From Marivita sp046591575 (GTDB lineage Bacteria; Pseudomonadota; Alphaproteobacteria; Rhodobacterales; Rhodobacteraceae), in NCBI RefSeq assembly GCF_046591575.1, contig NZ_JBIQWA010000001.1, positions 682,001 through 746,000 on the forward strand: a stretch of DNA of 64,000 nt. Direction: 5' to 3'. Positions 7,700 to 16,888 of this stretch are shown piece by piece. The translations under genes and the position numbers were made by a program. How positions within the stretch are numbered: the first letter of the stretch is position 1; each line of letters begins with the position of its first letter. Under the pieces are notes generated by a model. That model was given only the letters and a program-made list of their open reading frames with translations, was not told where the DNA came from and did not search any database.

Positions 7700-10387
7700 A
7701 TGTCACGCCAAAGCACCGAGGGGAAGCTGGTGAACGCGAATAAATCGGCCGTCACACCCATGATGGCGCAATATTTGGAAATAAAATCACAATATCCGGA
7801 TGCTTTGTTGTTCTACCGGATGGGTGATTTTTACGAATTGTTCTTTGATGACGCAGTTGCGGCGGCAGAGGCGTTGGACATTGCCCTTACCAAACGCGGC
7901 AAACACGCGGGCGATGACATCCCCATGTGCGGCGTGCCGTTCCATTCCGCCGAAGGATATTTGTTAACCTTGATCCGCAAGGGTTTTCGCGTCGCGGTCT
8001 GCGAGCAGATGGAGACACCGGCAGAAGCCAAGAAACGCGGATCGAAATCCGTTGTGAAGCGGGGCGTCGTCCGATTGGTCACGCCGGGAACACTCACCGA
8101 AGAAACACTGCTAGAGGCGCGACGGCACAACTTTTTGGCCGCTTTGGCCTGTGTCCGAGACGAATGGGCGCTTGCCTGGACCGATATTTCAACAGGCGCG
8201 CTTCATGTCTTGCCTCTGTCCCTTGCGCGGGTCGGGCCGGAATTGGCCCAATTGTCGCCTGCTGAAATTTTGATAGCAGACGGAGAGGGTGAAACTGTCA
8301 AATCCATCCTTGAAGACCTGACCCTGACACCCACGTTCCTTGGTAAATCCAGCTTTGATTCAACGGGCGCGTTAACCAGGTTGACTCAGCAATTCAGTGT
8401 TTCATCGCTTGACGCTTATGGTCAGTTTTCGCGCGCTGAACTGTCGGCGATGGGCGCGTTGGTCGATTATCTTGACCTCACACAGAAAGGCCGTCTGCCG
8501 CTTTTGCGACCGCCTCAACAGGAAAAGCTAAGCGCCTCCATGCAGATTGATGCAGCGACACGGCGCAATCTTGAACTGATCCACGGTCTTGGCGGGGGAC
8601 GCGCAGGATCACTTTTGTCTGTCATTGACCGTACGGCAACGGCCGGTGGGGCGCGGTTGTTGGAACGTCGTCTGTCGACACCGTCTTGTGACCTGACAAC
8701 AATTCACGCTCGTCAGGATGCGATCAGCTGGGCCATTGAGGACACAAATTCAGCCAATTGGATCAGAACCGCCCTGAAACGCGTGCCGGACTTGGATCGC
8801 GCCATTTCCCGACTGGGACTGGATCGCGGAGGGCCAAGAGATATGGCCGCTGTCCGCAACGCATTAGAGCAAGCAGAGGCGATTTCAGCTTTGTTAGAGA
8901 CGATATCGTTGCCAGATCCGTTAAAGTCGGCTGCGGCATCTATGACAGGCCACGCCGATCTTCTTGCCCATCTGGATGACGCTCTAATTGCCGAACCACC
9001 CCTTCTTACACGGGATGGTGGATTTATTGCGCAGGGCTATGATGCTGCATTGGATGAGGCCCGCAAGCTGCGCGATGAAGGCCGCGGCGTCGTTGCCGCG
9101 CTGCAGACGCAATATGCTCAGCAGACAGGGGTCTCATCGCTCAAGATCAAGCATAACAATGTGTTGGGTTATTTTATCGAAACAACCGCGACCCACGCAG
9201 AAAAGATGATGGCACCGCCTTTGAATGAAACCTTCATTCACCGCCAGACCACCGCCAACCAGATCCGTTTTACCACGGTCGAGCTGTCCGAATTGGAACG
9301 ACGTATTCTCAATGCCGGAAGCGAAGCGCTTGAGATCGAAAAGCGTCTCTATATCGCCTTAAGTGATGCCATCCTGACAGAGCAACCAGCCCTGAACGCG
9401 CTTTCCGGCGCTCTGGCGGAATTCGATGTGGCAACAGCGCTGGCAGATTTGGCCGCAGATCTGGACTGGTGTCGCCCGAAAGTTGACAACAGCCGGACCT
9501 TCGACATTCAGGCGGGGCGTCACCCGGTAGTAGAACGCGCCTTGAAAGCGCAGGCGGACGGCAATTTTGTTGCCAATGATTGCACCCTATCAGCGGAAAA
9601 CGATGCCGCCTCGATCACGCTTTTGACCGGCCCTAACATGGCCGGTAAATCAACCTATCTGCGCCAAAACGCGTTGATCGCGCTGTTGGCGCAGGTCGGG
9701 TCTTATGTACCGGCGACGTCGGCGCATATCGGGCTGGTCAGCCAGATTTTCAGCCGCGTCGGGGCGTCAGATGATCTGGCCCGAGGCCGCTCTACATTTA
9801 TGGTGGAAATGGTGGAAACGGCTGCAATCCTGAATCAGGCGGACGACCGCGCGTTGGTGATCCTTGACGAAATCGGGCGCGGCACAGCGACATATGATGG
9901 TCTTTCGATCGCGTGGGCCACTTTGGAACACTTGCAATCGGTCAACAAGGTGCGCGCCTTGTTTGCCACACATTATCACGAACTTACCGCACTTGCGTCA
10001 AAGCTGGACGGAGTTCGCAATTCAACCGTGGCCGTGCGCGAATGGGATGGCGATGTCATCTTTCTGCACGAGGTGCGCGATGGTGCGGCAGACAGGTCTT
10101 ATGGCGTGCAGGTTGCCCAACTTGCCGGATTGCCGCCGGCGGTCATCACCCGCGCGCGCTCGGTTTTGGACGCGCTGGAACAAGGGGAACGGGAAAACAC
10201 GTCACCCAAGGCGTTGATTGACGATCTGCCGTTGTTTTCCGCTGTCGCAAACACGCCTCAGCCTGCAAAACCGATCGAAGAAAACAAAATCGAGGCGCAG
10301 ATCAAAGATCTGCACCCCGACCAAATGACACCAATTGAGGCGTTACAGGCTCTGTATGACCTCAAGGCGCTGATGCAAGACGATTAG
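7700..10387 (+). CDS. mutS: DNA mismatch repair protein MutS
   Basis: Recognises base mismatches and small loops and starts methyl-independent mismatch repair with MutL. Its N-terminal domain has TPMMAQYLEIKSQYP followed by the mismatch-wedge motif GDFYELF. The C-terminal ATPase has the Walker A motif GPNMAGKST, a Walker B-type VILDEIGRGTATYDG, and FATHYHEL in the dimer interface. The frame is open upstream into maeB on the opposite strand, so the start must be chosen. ATG at 7700 gives 895 residues, while GTG at 7730 follows a purine-rich GAGGGGA at good distance and gives 885. Both keep the full conserved protein, and the GTG is a serious alternative. The stop overlaps the convergent grpE stop. 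Confidence 0.95.
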   Translation: MSRQSTEGKLVNANKSAVTPMMAQYLEIKSQYPDALLFYRMGDFYELFFDDAVAAAEALDIALTKRGKHAGDDIPMCGVPFHSAEGYLLTLIRKGFRVAVCEQMETPAEAKKRGSKSVVKRGVVRLVTPGTLTEETLLEARRHNFLAALACVRDEWALAWTDISTGALHVLPLSLARVGPELAQLSPAEILIADGEGETVKSILEDLTLTPTFLGKSSFDSTGALTRLTQQFSVSSLDAYGQFSRAELSAMGALVDYLDLTQKGRLPLLRPPQQEKLSASMQIDAATRRNLELIHGLGGGRAGSLLSVIDRTATAGGARLLERRLSTPSCDLTTIHARQDAISWAIEDTNSANWIRTALKRVPDLDRAISRLGLDRGGPRDMAAVRNALEQAEAISALLETISLPDPLKSAAASMTGHADLLAHLDDALIAEPPLLTRDGGFIAQGYDAALDEARKLRDEGRGVVAALQTQYAQQTGVSSLKIKHNNVLGYFIETTATHAEKMMAPPLNETFIHRQTTANQIRFTTVELSELERRILNAGSEALEIEKRLYIALSDAILTEQPALNALSGALAEFDVATALADLAADLDWCRPKVDNSRTFDIQAGRHPVVERALKAQADGNFVANDCTLSAENDAASITLLTGPNMAGKSTYLRQNALIALLAQVGSYVPATSAHIGLVSQIFSRVGASDDLARGRSTFMVEMVETAAILNQADDRALVILDEIGRGTATYDGLSIAWATLEHLQSVNKVRALFATHYHELTALASKLDGVRNSTVAVREWDGDVIFLHEVRDGAADRSYGVQVAQLAGLPPAVITRARSVLDALEQGERENTSPKALIDDLPLFSAVANTPQPAKPIEENKIEAQIKDLHPDQMTPIEALQALYDLKALMQDD

Positions 10388-10950
10388 GACTTCGGTGTCG
10401 AGCTGACACCCACCTGGGCAGGACGCAAAAGACGATCATAAAGCATGAACCCTTCGGCCGAGACCTGAATGATGTCGCCTGCTTGCGTTCCGGGAACCGG
10501 GGCTTCGAACATGGCTTCGTGCAATTGCGGATCGAACTTGTCGCCCACTTCGGGTTTGATGGCCTGAACACCGTGCTTGGCAAAGACGTTCAGCAATTCC
10601 CGCATGGTCAGCTCAACACCTTCGATAAACGCTTTCGACGCTTCGCGCTGATCCTCGGGAATCGCGTCAACGGCACGTTGCAGGTTGTCATAAACCGGCA
10701 ACAAATCCCGTGCGAGCCGTGATCCACCATATTGATGCGCCTCGCGCCGATCTTTGTCTGACCTTTTGCGCGCATTTTCGGCCTCTGCCAAGGCACGCAT
10801 GAATTTGTCCTTCAGATCATCGCGTTCCGCACGCAACGCATCAAGATCAGCGGCTTCATGGCTGATCTCTTCTTCAAGCGCTTCATTTTCTTCTGCCTCG
10901 GCCTCAGCAAGGCTATCCAGAAAATCTTTTGTGTGATCTGTTTCGGCCAT
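10384..10950 (-). CDS. grpE: nucleotide exchange factor GrpE
   Basis: Releases ADP from DnaK and so drives the Hsp70 folding cycle. The 188-residue protein starts at ATG 10950-10948. A longer frame upstream would run into hrcA and lacks similarity. The N-terminal third is highly acidic and helical (EAEAEENEALEEEI), as expected for the GrpE coiled-coil stalk. The C-terminal beta domain has PEVGDKFDPQLHEAMFEAPVPG and ends with a conserved GFMLYDRLLRPAQVGVS. It lies ten bases downstream of hrcA on the same strand, a usual pairing of a heat-shock repressor with a chaperone gene in alphaproteobacteria. Confidence 0.96.
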   Translation of the reverse strand: MAETDHTKDFLDSLAEAEAEENEALEEEISHEAADLDALRAERDDLKDKFMRALAEAENARKRSDKDRREAHQYGGSRLARDLLPVYDNLQRAVDAIPEDQREASKAFIEGVELTMRELLNVFAKHGVQAIKPEVGDKFDPQLHEAMFEAPVPGTQAGDIIQVSAEGFMLYDRLLRPAQVGVSSTPKS

Positions 10951-10960
10951 ATTCTTACCC

Positions 10961-12025
10961 TCAATTCCGGTCGCCGAGCATTTTCCCGACAAGCTGCGCG
11001 GTGTAGTCGACAATCGGCACGATCCGCCCATAGTTAAGCCGTGTCGGGCCAATGACCCCGACCGCACCGATTATCTTACGATCAGCGTTCATATATGGAG
11101 AGACCACCAAAGAGGAACCCGAAAGTGAGAAAAGTTTGTTCTCAGACCCAATAAAAATGCGCACACCGTCGCCTTCTTCGGTCAGTTCCAGAAATTCGGC
11201 GATGTCCCGCTTGCGCTCCAGATCATCAAACAGTTCTCTGATCCGGTCCAGTTCCTCGGCATGTGCATCTTCGGCCAAAAGATTCGACCGTCCGCGCACG
11301 ATCAACCGCTCTGGTGCGCCGTCTTCGTCATCCCAGATCGCGATACCTTGCTCGACCAGCGTGGCAGCAAGGGTGTTCAGTTCCTGTCGCTTGCGAACAA
11401 TGTCATCCTTGATCGTTTTCCGAAGTTCAGACAACGTTTTGCCTTCGACCAGCGCATTCAAAAAATTCGCCGCTTCGCGCATAGAGCTGGGCGTTTGTCC
11501 CGGCGGGGGTGTGAACAACCGGTTTTCGACATGACCATCGGCAAACACCAAAACGACAAGCGCTTGATCGCCACCTACGGGTACAAATTCGATATGCTTG
11601 ATCGCGGCCTCATGTTTCGGCGTCAAAACCAGGGACGCGCCCTGCGTCACACCCGAGAGCGCCGATCCGACGCGATCAAGGATTTGGCTCACGTCTTGCG
11701 AATTGCTTGTGACGGTCGCATCAATCTTTTCGCGATCGTCCTGATCGAGGTCGCGCACCTCTAACAGGCCATCAACAAACATTCGCAAGCCCAGCTGCGT
11801 GGGCACGCGCCCGGCACTGATATGTGGGCTGTCCAGAAGGCCAAGAAACTCCAGATCCTGCATGACGTTGCGCACCGTCGCCGCCGAGACCTTTTCATCC
11901 AGCGTGCGCGTCAATGTACGAGAACCAACAGGTTCGCCGTTGAACAAATACCCTTCGACCACCTTGCGAAACACTTCGCGAGAGCGGTCATTGAGTTCAT
12001 CCAAGAGTTTTGATCCGTCGCTCAA
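10961..12025 (-). CDS. hrcA: heat-inducible transcription repressor HrcA
   Basis: Represses groE-type chaperone genes by binding CIRCE inverted repeats. The product has 354 residues, the usual family length. An N-terminal winged helix contains EPVGSRTLTRTLDEKVSAATVRNVMQDLE, the conserved recognition region, followed by the HISAGRVPTQLGLRMFVD segment. The C-terminal GAF-like sensing domain ends in GPTRLNYGRIVPIVDYTAQLV. It is first in a two-gene unit with grpE and divergent from rph, 86 bp away. I saw no CIRCE copy (TTAGCACTC and its inverted partner) in that gap, so this gene does not appear to be autoregulated by CIRCE. Confidence 0.96.
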   Translation of the reverse strand: MSDGSKLLDELNDRSREVFRKVVEGYLFNGEPVGSRTLTRTLDEKVSAATVRNVMQDLEFLGLLDSPHISAGRVPTQLGLRMFVDGLLEVRDLDQDDREKIDATVTSNSQDVSQILDRVGSALSGVTQGASLVLTPKHEAAIKHIEFVPVGGDQALVVLVFADGHVENRLFTPPPGQTPSSMREAANFLNALVEGKTLSELRKTIKDDIVRKRQELNTLAATLVEQGIAIWDDEDGAPERLIVRGRSNLLAEDAHAEELDRIRELFDDLERKRDIAEFLELTEEGDGVRIFIGSENKLFSLSGSSLVVSPYMNADRKIIGAVGVIGPTRLNYGRIVPIVDYTAQLVGKMLGDRN

Positions 12026-12111
12026 ACGTCACCTCATTCTGCGGCTCGTTAAGGGGTTGCGAACCAAGAAAGCCTGCCTGTATCCGTACATGACAAATAT
12101 AGGGGCTTGCC

Positions 12112-12825
12112 ATGCGACCGTCAGGACGGAAATTAAGCGAAATGCGCGGGGTTTCAATCGAAACCGGGATCAGCAAACACGCAGAAGGATCATGTATGAT
12201 CCGAATGGGCGACACCCATGTTCTGTGCACAGCCACAATCGAAGACCGCGTCCCGCCGTTTATCAAGGGATCTGGACTTGGCTGGGTCACGGCAGAATAC
12301 GGTATGTTGCCCCGATCTACCACAAGTCGGATGCGCCGGGAAAGTGCCGCGGGCAAACAGCAGGGGCGCACGGTTGAAATTCAACGCCTGATCGGCCGCA
12401 GTTTGCGCGCCGGCGTTGATCGCGTCGCCTTGGGCGAACGTCAGATCACCGTGGATTGCGATGTCATTCAGGCAGATGGCGGAACGCGCTGTGCCTCTAT
12501 CACCGGCGGTTGGGTCGCTTTGCGTTTGGCGGTCAATGCCTTGATGAAAGCCGGTGATGTCACCTCCGATCCATTAATTTCGCCGGTGGCGGCTGTCAGT
12601 TGTGGGATGTATGCGGGCCAGCCGGTTCTGGATCTGGATTATCCCGAAGATTCCGAGGCAGGCGTCGATGGTAATTTCATCATGCGCGGCGACGGTCAGT
12701 TGATCGAAGTCCAAATGTCTGCCGAGGGCGCAACCTTTTCACGTGATCAAATGACACAACTGCTTGATCTGGCTGATGTCGGCGTTCAAGAGCTGGTCGC
12801 CTTGCAGCTTAAGGCGTCAGAATGA
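12112..12825 (+). CDS. rph: ribonuclease PH
   Basis: Phosphate-dependent 3'-5' exoribonuclease that trims tRNA precursors. The 237 residues begin MRPSGRKLSEMR, the conserved start of the family. Other signatures are the GWVTAEYGMLPRSTTSRMRR block that lines the phosphate site, GRSLRAGVDR, and the DCDVIQADGGTRCASITGG segment. AGGGGCTTGCC just before the ATG acts as a weak ribosome binding site. It is the first gene of an rph-rdgB-hemW unit in which successive genes overlap by a few bases, implying translational coupling. Confidence 0.97.
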   Translation: MRPSGRKLSEMRGVSIETGISKHAEGSCMIRMGDTHVLCTATIEDRVPPFIKGSGLGWVTAEYGMLPRSTTSRMRRESAAGKQQGRTVEIQRLIGRSLRAGVDRVALGERQITVDCDVIQADGGTRCASITGGWVALRLAVNALMKAGDVTSDPLISPVAAVSCGMYAGQPVLDLDYPEDSEAGVDGNFIMRGDGQLIEVQMSAEGATFSRDQMTQLLDLADVGVQELVALQLKASE

Positions 12826-13433
12826 CGCGCAAGTTCATAGAAGATCGGTTGCTTGTGGCCACCCATAATCAGGGAAAGCTTGAGGAAATTGCCGATCTTC
12901 TAAAGGACTACAACGTCACGGTTGTTGGTGCGGCAGACATGGGGCTGCCAGAACCCGTTGAGGATGGTGCCACATTTGTCGAAAACGCACGAATAAAAGC
13001 ACATGCAGCGGCCAAGGCAACCGGCCTGCCCGCCCTATCCGACGACAGCGGTCTTGAAATAGACGCGCTCAATGGTGCTCCCGGTGTTTACACCGCTGAT
13101 TGGGCTGAAACAGGGTCGGGTCGGGACTTTGTGATGGCCATGGAAAAGGCGCACAAAGCCGTTCTGAAAACCGGAGCCACCCAACCCTGGACCGCCCGTT
13201 TTTGCTGCACGCTTGTTCTGGCCTGGCCGGACGGACATGACGAGGTGTTCCCCGGAACAATGGAAGGTCAGGTGATCTGGCCAATGCGCGGGTCTCAGGG
13301 GCATGGATACGATCCTGTGTTCCAACCTGATGGTTATGACCTGACATTCGGCGAAATGGATCGGTGGGAAAAAAACAAGATAAGCCACCGCGCCGATGCC
13401 TTCCGCAAACTGGTTGCAGGGTGCTTTGACTGA
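12822..13433 (+). CDS. rdgB: dITP/XTP pyrophosphatase (HAM1/RdgB family)
   Basis: Hydrolyses non-canonical purine nucleoside triphosphates (dITP, XTP) to monophosphates, keeping them out of DNA and RNA. The 203-residue product has VATHNQGKLEEI near residue 13, the typical substrate-binding start, SDDSGLEIDALNGAPGVYTADWAE around residues 70-90, and a C-terminal GHGYDPVFQPDGYDLTFGEM, all standard in the Ham1 family. Its ATG overlaps the rph stop as ATGA. The frame ends at 13433 inside the beginning of hemW. Confidence 0.95.
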   Translation: MTRKFIEDRLLVATHNQGKLEEIADLLKDYNVTVVGAADMGLPEPVEDGATFVENARIKAHAAAKATGLPALSDDSGLEIDALNGAPGVYTADWAETGSGRDFVMAMEKAHKAVLKTGATQPWTARFCCTLVLAWPDGHDEVFPGTMEGQVIWPMRGSQGHGYDPVFQPDGYDLTFGEMDRWEKNKISHRADAFRKLVAGCFD

Positions 13434-14574
13434 GCTTTGGCAACAACGCGGGTTTGGGCTTTATGTGCATTGGCCCTTTTGTGCAGCAAAATGCCCATAT
13501 TGCGACTTTAACAGCCATGTCAGAGCCGAAATCGACCAATCCAAATGGGCGCACGCGCTCGCCCAGGACATTCGCAGATGCGGGATGGAAACGGGGCCAC
13601 GGATGCTGTCTTCCATCTTTTTCGGCGGCGGTACACCCAGCCTGATGGAGCCGTCGACGATGGATACCGTCCTATCTGCGGCGCGTGATGTCTGGAGCTT
13701 TGCCAATGACATCGAAATCACGTTGGAAGCAAACCCCACATCTGTCGAAGCACACCGTTTTGAAGGTTACGCGACTCTGGGCGTTAACCGGGTGTCGCTT
13801 GGGGTTCAGGCGCTGAATGACAAGGATCTGCAAAAGCTTGGCCGCCTTCATTCCGTCGATGAAGCCCGACATGCCTTCACCCTTGCACGGCAATTTTTTG
13901 ATCGTGTCAGCTTTGATCTTATCTACGCGCGTCAGAACCAAACCCTGGAGGACTGGCGCGCTGAATTGACCGAGGCGCTGGAGCTCGCCATTGATCACTT
14001 GTCTCTTTACCAATTAACCATTGAAGAGGGCACCGCCTTCTGGGATCGCGCCGCCCGAGGTCGGCTGCATGGCCTGCCCAACGACGATTTGGGCGCAGAC
14101 CTGTATGAGGTGACTCAATCACTGTGCAACGACGCGGGCCTGACCGCCTATGAGGTGTCCAACCACGCCCGGCCCGGATCTGAATCAAAGCACAATCTGC
14201 TTTATTGGCGCGGTGGTGATTATGCGGGCGTCGGCCCGGGTGCGCATGGGAGATTGACGCTCAATTCACAACGGCTGGCGACCCAAAGTTGGAAGCAACC
14301 CGAAGCCTGGTTAAAGGCGGTCAGCCAAGGGTCAGGTGTGAATGTAACCGAGCCATTGACCCCACAAGATATAGCGGAAGAACGCCTCATCATGGGGCTA
14401 CGTCTTAAAGAAGGCCTAGATATAGATGACGCGCAGTCCGTTATAGATTGGACCCGGTTTAATGATCTATTGAACGGCGGGTATGTCTGGCACCACGACG
14501 GCCGAATCGGTGCGACGCCCACTGGTCGGCCCCTGCTGAATTACATCATCTCTCAATGTGCCAAAGCCGACTAG
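13426..14574 (+). CDS. hemW: HemW-type radical SAM haem chaperone
   Basis: Radical SAM protein of the HemN/HemW family. Members lacking the extended HemN N-terminus are regarded as haem chaperones rather than coproporphyrinogen oxidases. The [4Fe-4S] motif is CAAKCPYC, preceded by GFGLYVHWPF and followed by IFFGGGTPSLM (the SAM-binding GGE-like segment) and YEVSNHARPGSESKHNLLYW. The start is uncertain. A TTG at 13426, overlapping the rdgB stop by eight bases, gives an N-terminus like that of related proteins. An in-frame ATG at 13396 would add ten residues and a 38-base overlap. No fourth cysteine of the HemN type (CxxxCxxCxC) is present, which supports HemW. It is the third gene of the rph-rdgB-hemW unit. 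Confidence 0.9.
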   Translation: MTELWQQRGFGLYVHWPFCAAKCPYCDFNSHVRAEIDQSKWAHALAQDIRRCGMETGPRMLSSIFFGGGTPSLMEPSTMDTVLSAARDVWSFANDIEITLEANPTSVEAHRFEGYATLGVNRVSLGVQALNDKDLQKLGRLHSVDEARHAFTLARQFFDRVSFDLIYARQNQTLEDWRAELTEALELAIDHLSLYQLTIEEGTAFWDRAARGRLHGLPNDDLGADLYEVTQSLCNDAGLTAYEVSNHARPGSESKHNLLYWRGGDYAGVGPGAHGRLTLNSQRLATQSWKQPEAWLKAVSQGSGVNVTEPLTPQDIAEERLIMGLRLKEGLDIDDAQSVIDWTRFNDLLNGGYVWHHDGRIGATPTGRPLLNYIISQCAKAD

Positions 14575-15479
14575 CGCGTTGCGCTCAGCAGCATGCAAAG
14601 CGCGTCCAGATCCTCCAGTGAATCATAGCTTACGGTCAATGATCCTGCCTCTTTTCCCGCTTGATGGTTGATCGAAACCTTCATACCTAGAGCTGCGGCC
14701 AAATCAGCTTCCAATGCCTTTGTGTCAGCATCCTTTGACCCAGCAGACGCCGTTTTAGATTTTGGTTTGGTGTTTGCCTCGGCGGTCGGTGAGTGTGCCT
14801 CTTTAACCAGCCTTTCGGTTTCCCGTACAGAAAGACCCCTCCGCACAATATCTCCGGCCAAAAACACCGGATCGGGCGCGGTAACCAAAGCACGGGCATG
14901 TCCGGCGGTCAGTTTCCCATCCTGTACCGCGTGTTTAACGACGTCAGGCAAGGTCAGCAAACGTAACAAATTGGCAATGTGGCTGCGACTTTTCCCCAGC
15001 TCTTTCGCCAGCTTTTCCTGAGTGTGACCAAACCGCGTCATAAGCTGTTCGTATCCAGCAGCCTCTTCAATCGCGTTTAGGTCTGCTCTTTGGATGTTTT
15101 CAATAATCGCAATTTCAAGAACATCTTCATCAGTAAATTCACGCACCACCACGGGCACTTCATGCACGCCAGCTTTTTGAGCAGCGCGCCACCGCCGTTC
15201 GCCGGCAACAATCTCGTAGCGTTCAGCTTCACCATCTTTTTTGCGAACGATTAGCGGCTGTATGACGCCCTTGCTCCGGACAGAGTTCGCCAATTCATCC
15301 AGCGCATCCGCATCAAATTGGCGACGCGGCTGATTTGGGTTCGGCTCAAGCTGCTCAACAGGAAGCACGCGCGTTGAGCGGGAACTGGCTGTCGTCGCCT
15401 CTGAATCCGGTTCGATATCTGCCATCAGGGCTGAAAGACCACGCCCCAAACCGCGGCGTTGCTCTTTTTTATCTGTCAT
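14571..15479 (-). CDS. parB: chromosome partitioning protein ParB
   Basis: CTP-dependent DNA clamp that loads at parS sites and spreads to segregate the origin region. The 302-residue product starts MTDKKEQRRGLGRGLSALM, the conserved ParA-interacting tip. It contains GERRWRAAQ, the CTP-binding arginine patch, then the central helix-turn-helix (LGKSRSHIANLLRLLTLP) that reads parS, and a C-terminal dimerisation domain after a flexible Ser/Lys/Ala-rich linker (about residues 225-250). It is transcribed after parA with ten bases between them. Two perfect parS palindromes lie 1.4 and 3.3 kb upstream, within rsmG and at the mnmG start. Confidence 0.97.
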   Translation of the reverse strand: MTDKKEQRRGLGRGLSALMADIEPDSEATTASSRSTRVLPVEQLEPNPNQPRRQFDADALDELANSVRSKGVIQPLIVRKKDGEAERYEIVAGERRWRAAQKAGVHEVPVVVREFTDEDVLEIAIIENIQRADLNAIEEAAGYEQLMTRFGHTQEKLAKELGKSRSHIANLLRLLTLPDVVKHAVQDGKLTAGHARALVTAPDPVFLAGDIVRRGLSVRETERLVKEAHSPTAEANTKPKSKTASAGSKDADTKALEADLAAALGMKVSINHQAGKEAGSLTVSYDSLEDLDALCMLLSATR

Positions 15480-15489
15480 TGTGTCACCC

Positions 15490-16302
15490 TCATGCCTCTG
15501 TCAGTACTTTGTTTTTCGCTAGAAATTCACGCGCCAATGCACGATACGCAGCCGCTCCCTTGGAATTCGTATCATATTCCAGAACCGGCATTGCATAAGA
15601 TGGTGCCTCACTCACCCGAACATTGCGGGGAATCACGGTCGTAAAGACCAGATCACCAAGATTATCTCGGGCATCCATTTCGACCTGTTGGGACAGATTA
15701 TTTCGCGCATCATACATGGTGAGCACGACCCCTTCGATCCTCAAATGAGGATTGGCCGTTTGTCGCACCTCACGGATGGTCAACATAAGCTGGCTAAGAC
15801 CTTCCAATGCGAAAAATTCGCTTTGAAGCGGTACAAGAACCGAATGCGCGGCCACCATCGCATTGACGGTCAAAAGGTTCAATGACGGCGGACAATCGAT
15901 CAGGATGTAATCAAACGCGAACTGATCAATATCAGGCTGACGAAGCGCATCATGCAGCAAAAAACTCCGTTTTTCGTTTGCGATAAGTTCAATATCTGCA
16001 GAGCTTAGGTCCGTCGTAGAGGCAACCAAGCTCAGATTATGCTGCTGCGTTTTACAAATGATGTCTTGGAGCGGGAAGTCGTCGAGCAAAAGATCATAAG
16101 TGGTCGCTCGCCTGTTCTCGGGCATGATACCCAAACCGGTTGACGCATTGCCTTGAGGATCAAGATCGACAACCAACACATTTTGGTCAATCTCAGCCAG
16201 GGCAGATGCAAAATTAATTGCCGTCGTTGTCTTACCGACGCCACCTTTCTGGTTTGCGATTGCTATGATTTTAGGGCCATTCGGGCGTTTGGGATCATGC
16301 AC
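15490..16302 (-). CDS. parA: chromosome partitioning ATPase ParA
   Basis: Deviant Walker-type ATPase that moves ParB-parS complexes along the nucleoid. The deviant Walker A motif is KGGVGKTTT near residue 20, with DLDPQGNAS and the DYILIDCPPSLNLLT Walker B region further on, and a total of 270 residues. The frame is open to an ATG at 16335, but a GTG at 16302-16300 is better. It is preceded by TTGGAG at correct spacing and lies inside the tail of rsmG with an eight-base overlap, which suggests translational coupling in the mnmG-rsmG-parA-parB block. The order gidA (mnmG), gidB (rsmG), parA, parB is an ancient origin-linked arrangement. Confidence 0.96.
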   Translation of the reverse strand: MHDPKRPNGPKIIAIANQKGGVGKTTTAINFASALAEIDQNVLVVDLDPQGNASTGLGIMPENRRATTYDLLLDDFPLQDIICKTQQHNLSLVASTTDLSSADIELIANEKRSFLLHDALRQPDIDQFAFDYILIDCPPSLNLLTVNAMVAAHSVLVPLQSEFFALEGLSQLMLTIREVRQTANPHLRIEGVVLTMYDARNNLSQQVEMDARDNLGDLVFTTVIPRNVRVSEAPSYAMPVLEYDTNSKGAAAYRALAREFLAKNKVLTEA

Positions 16303-16888
16303 GTGACAAATCTCCAATTTCCAAGATGGCAGCATCGGGGTTCGTTGTACTTTTATGACTTTGCAAAGAGAACCGCCACTTCTTTTCCGCCTCAGCGACT
16401 TCTTCTTTCCAGGTTATTCCTTTGGGAAAGATGGCCAAACCTTCAGATTTCAAATGCAGCTCAGCATAGCTCAATAAATCAGAGAGCGGCGCAAGGGCTC
16501 TGGCGCTTAAAATATCTGCGTTGAGCGGCGGTATGTCCTCAATCCGCTGGGCCAGCACAGTAAATGGGACTCCGACCTCCCGTGAGACGGTTTTCAGGAA
16601 AGCCGCTTTTCTTTGGTCACTTTCGACCAGTGTGACCTTGGTTTCGGGACATGTTTCGTATTTCAGAATGGCGATGGCCGCGCCTGGGAAACCACCACCG
16701 GACCCTAGATCGGCCCAGTGTAGCGCTTTTTTCCTGTTCAACTCCGCGATCTGAACCGAATCCTCAAAATGTCTTTTAGCGGCATCTGAAAGAGACGCCG
16801 CTGAAACCAGATTTATTTTTGGGGACCATTTTTTTAAAAGCTTGAGATGTATGTCCAATCGCTCTTGTGTTTCACGTGAAACATTCAT
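16295..16888 (-). CDS. rsmG: 16S rRNA (guanine527-N7)-methyltransferase
   Basis: SAM-dependent enzyme that methylates G527 of 16S rRNA; its loss gives low-level streptomycin resistance in many bacteria. The protein has 197 residues from ATG 16888-16886. A TTG one codon upstream is possible but unnecessary. WADLGSGGGFPGAAIAI is the SAM-binding glycine motif. The first codons, encoding NVSRET, are at the same time a perfect parS palindrome at 16868-16883, so this stretch codes for both protein and a partition site. The ATG shares one base with the mnmG stop codon (TGATG). Confidence 0.96.
   Translation of the reverse strand: MNVSRETQERLDIHLKLLKKWSPKINLVSAASLSDAAKRHFEDSVQIAELNRKKALHWADLGSGGGFPGAAIAILKYETCPETKVTLVESDQRKAAFLKTVSREVGVPFTVLAQRIEDIPPLNADILSARALAPLSDLLSYAELHLKSEGLAIFPKGITWKEEVAEAEKKWRFSLQSHKSTTNPDAAILEIGDLSRA
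16868..16883. promoter_or_regulatory. parS: parS centromere site within rsmG
   Basis: TGTTTCACGTGAAACA, a perfect 16-bp palindrome identical to the consensus ParB-binding parS site known from many bacteria. It lies in codons 2-7 of rsmG (residues NVSRET) and a second identical copy lies 1.87 kb away at the mnmG start. The parB and parA genes lie directly downstream. The sequence identity is observed; binding by this ParB is inferred from the strong conservation of the site across phyla. Confidence 0.95.

Noticed and set aside
12026..12111. Possible CIRCE operator for hrcA
   Set aside because: The hrcA-rph gap contains no TTAGCACTC-type half site or inverted partner, so HrcA autoregulation is not supported here.
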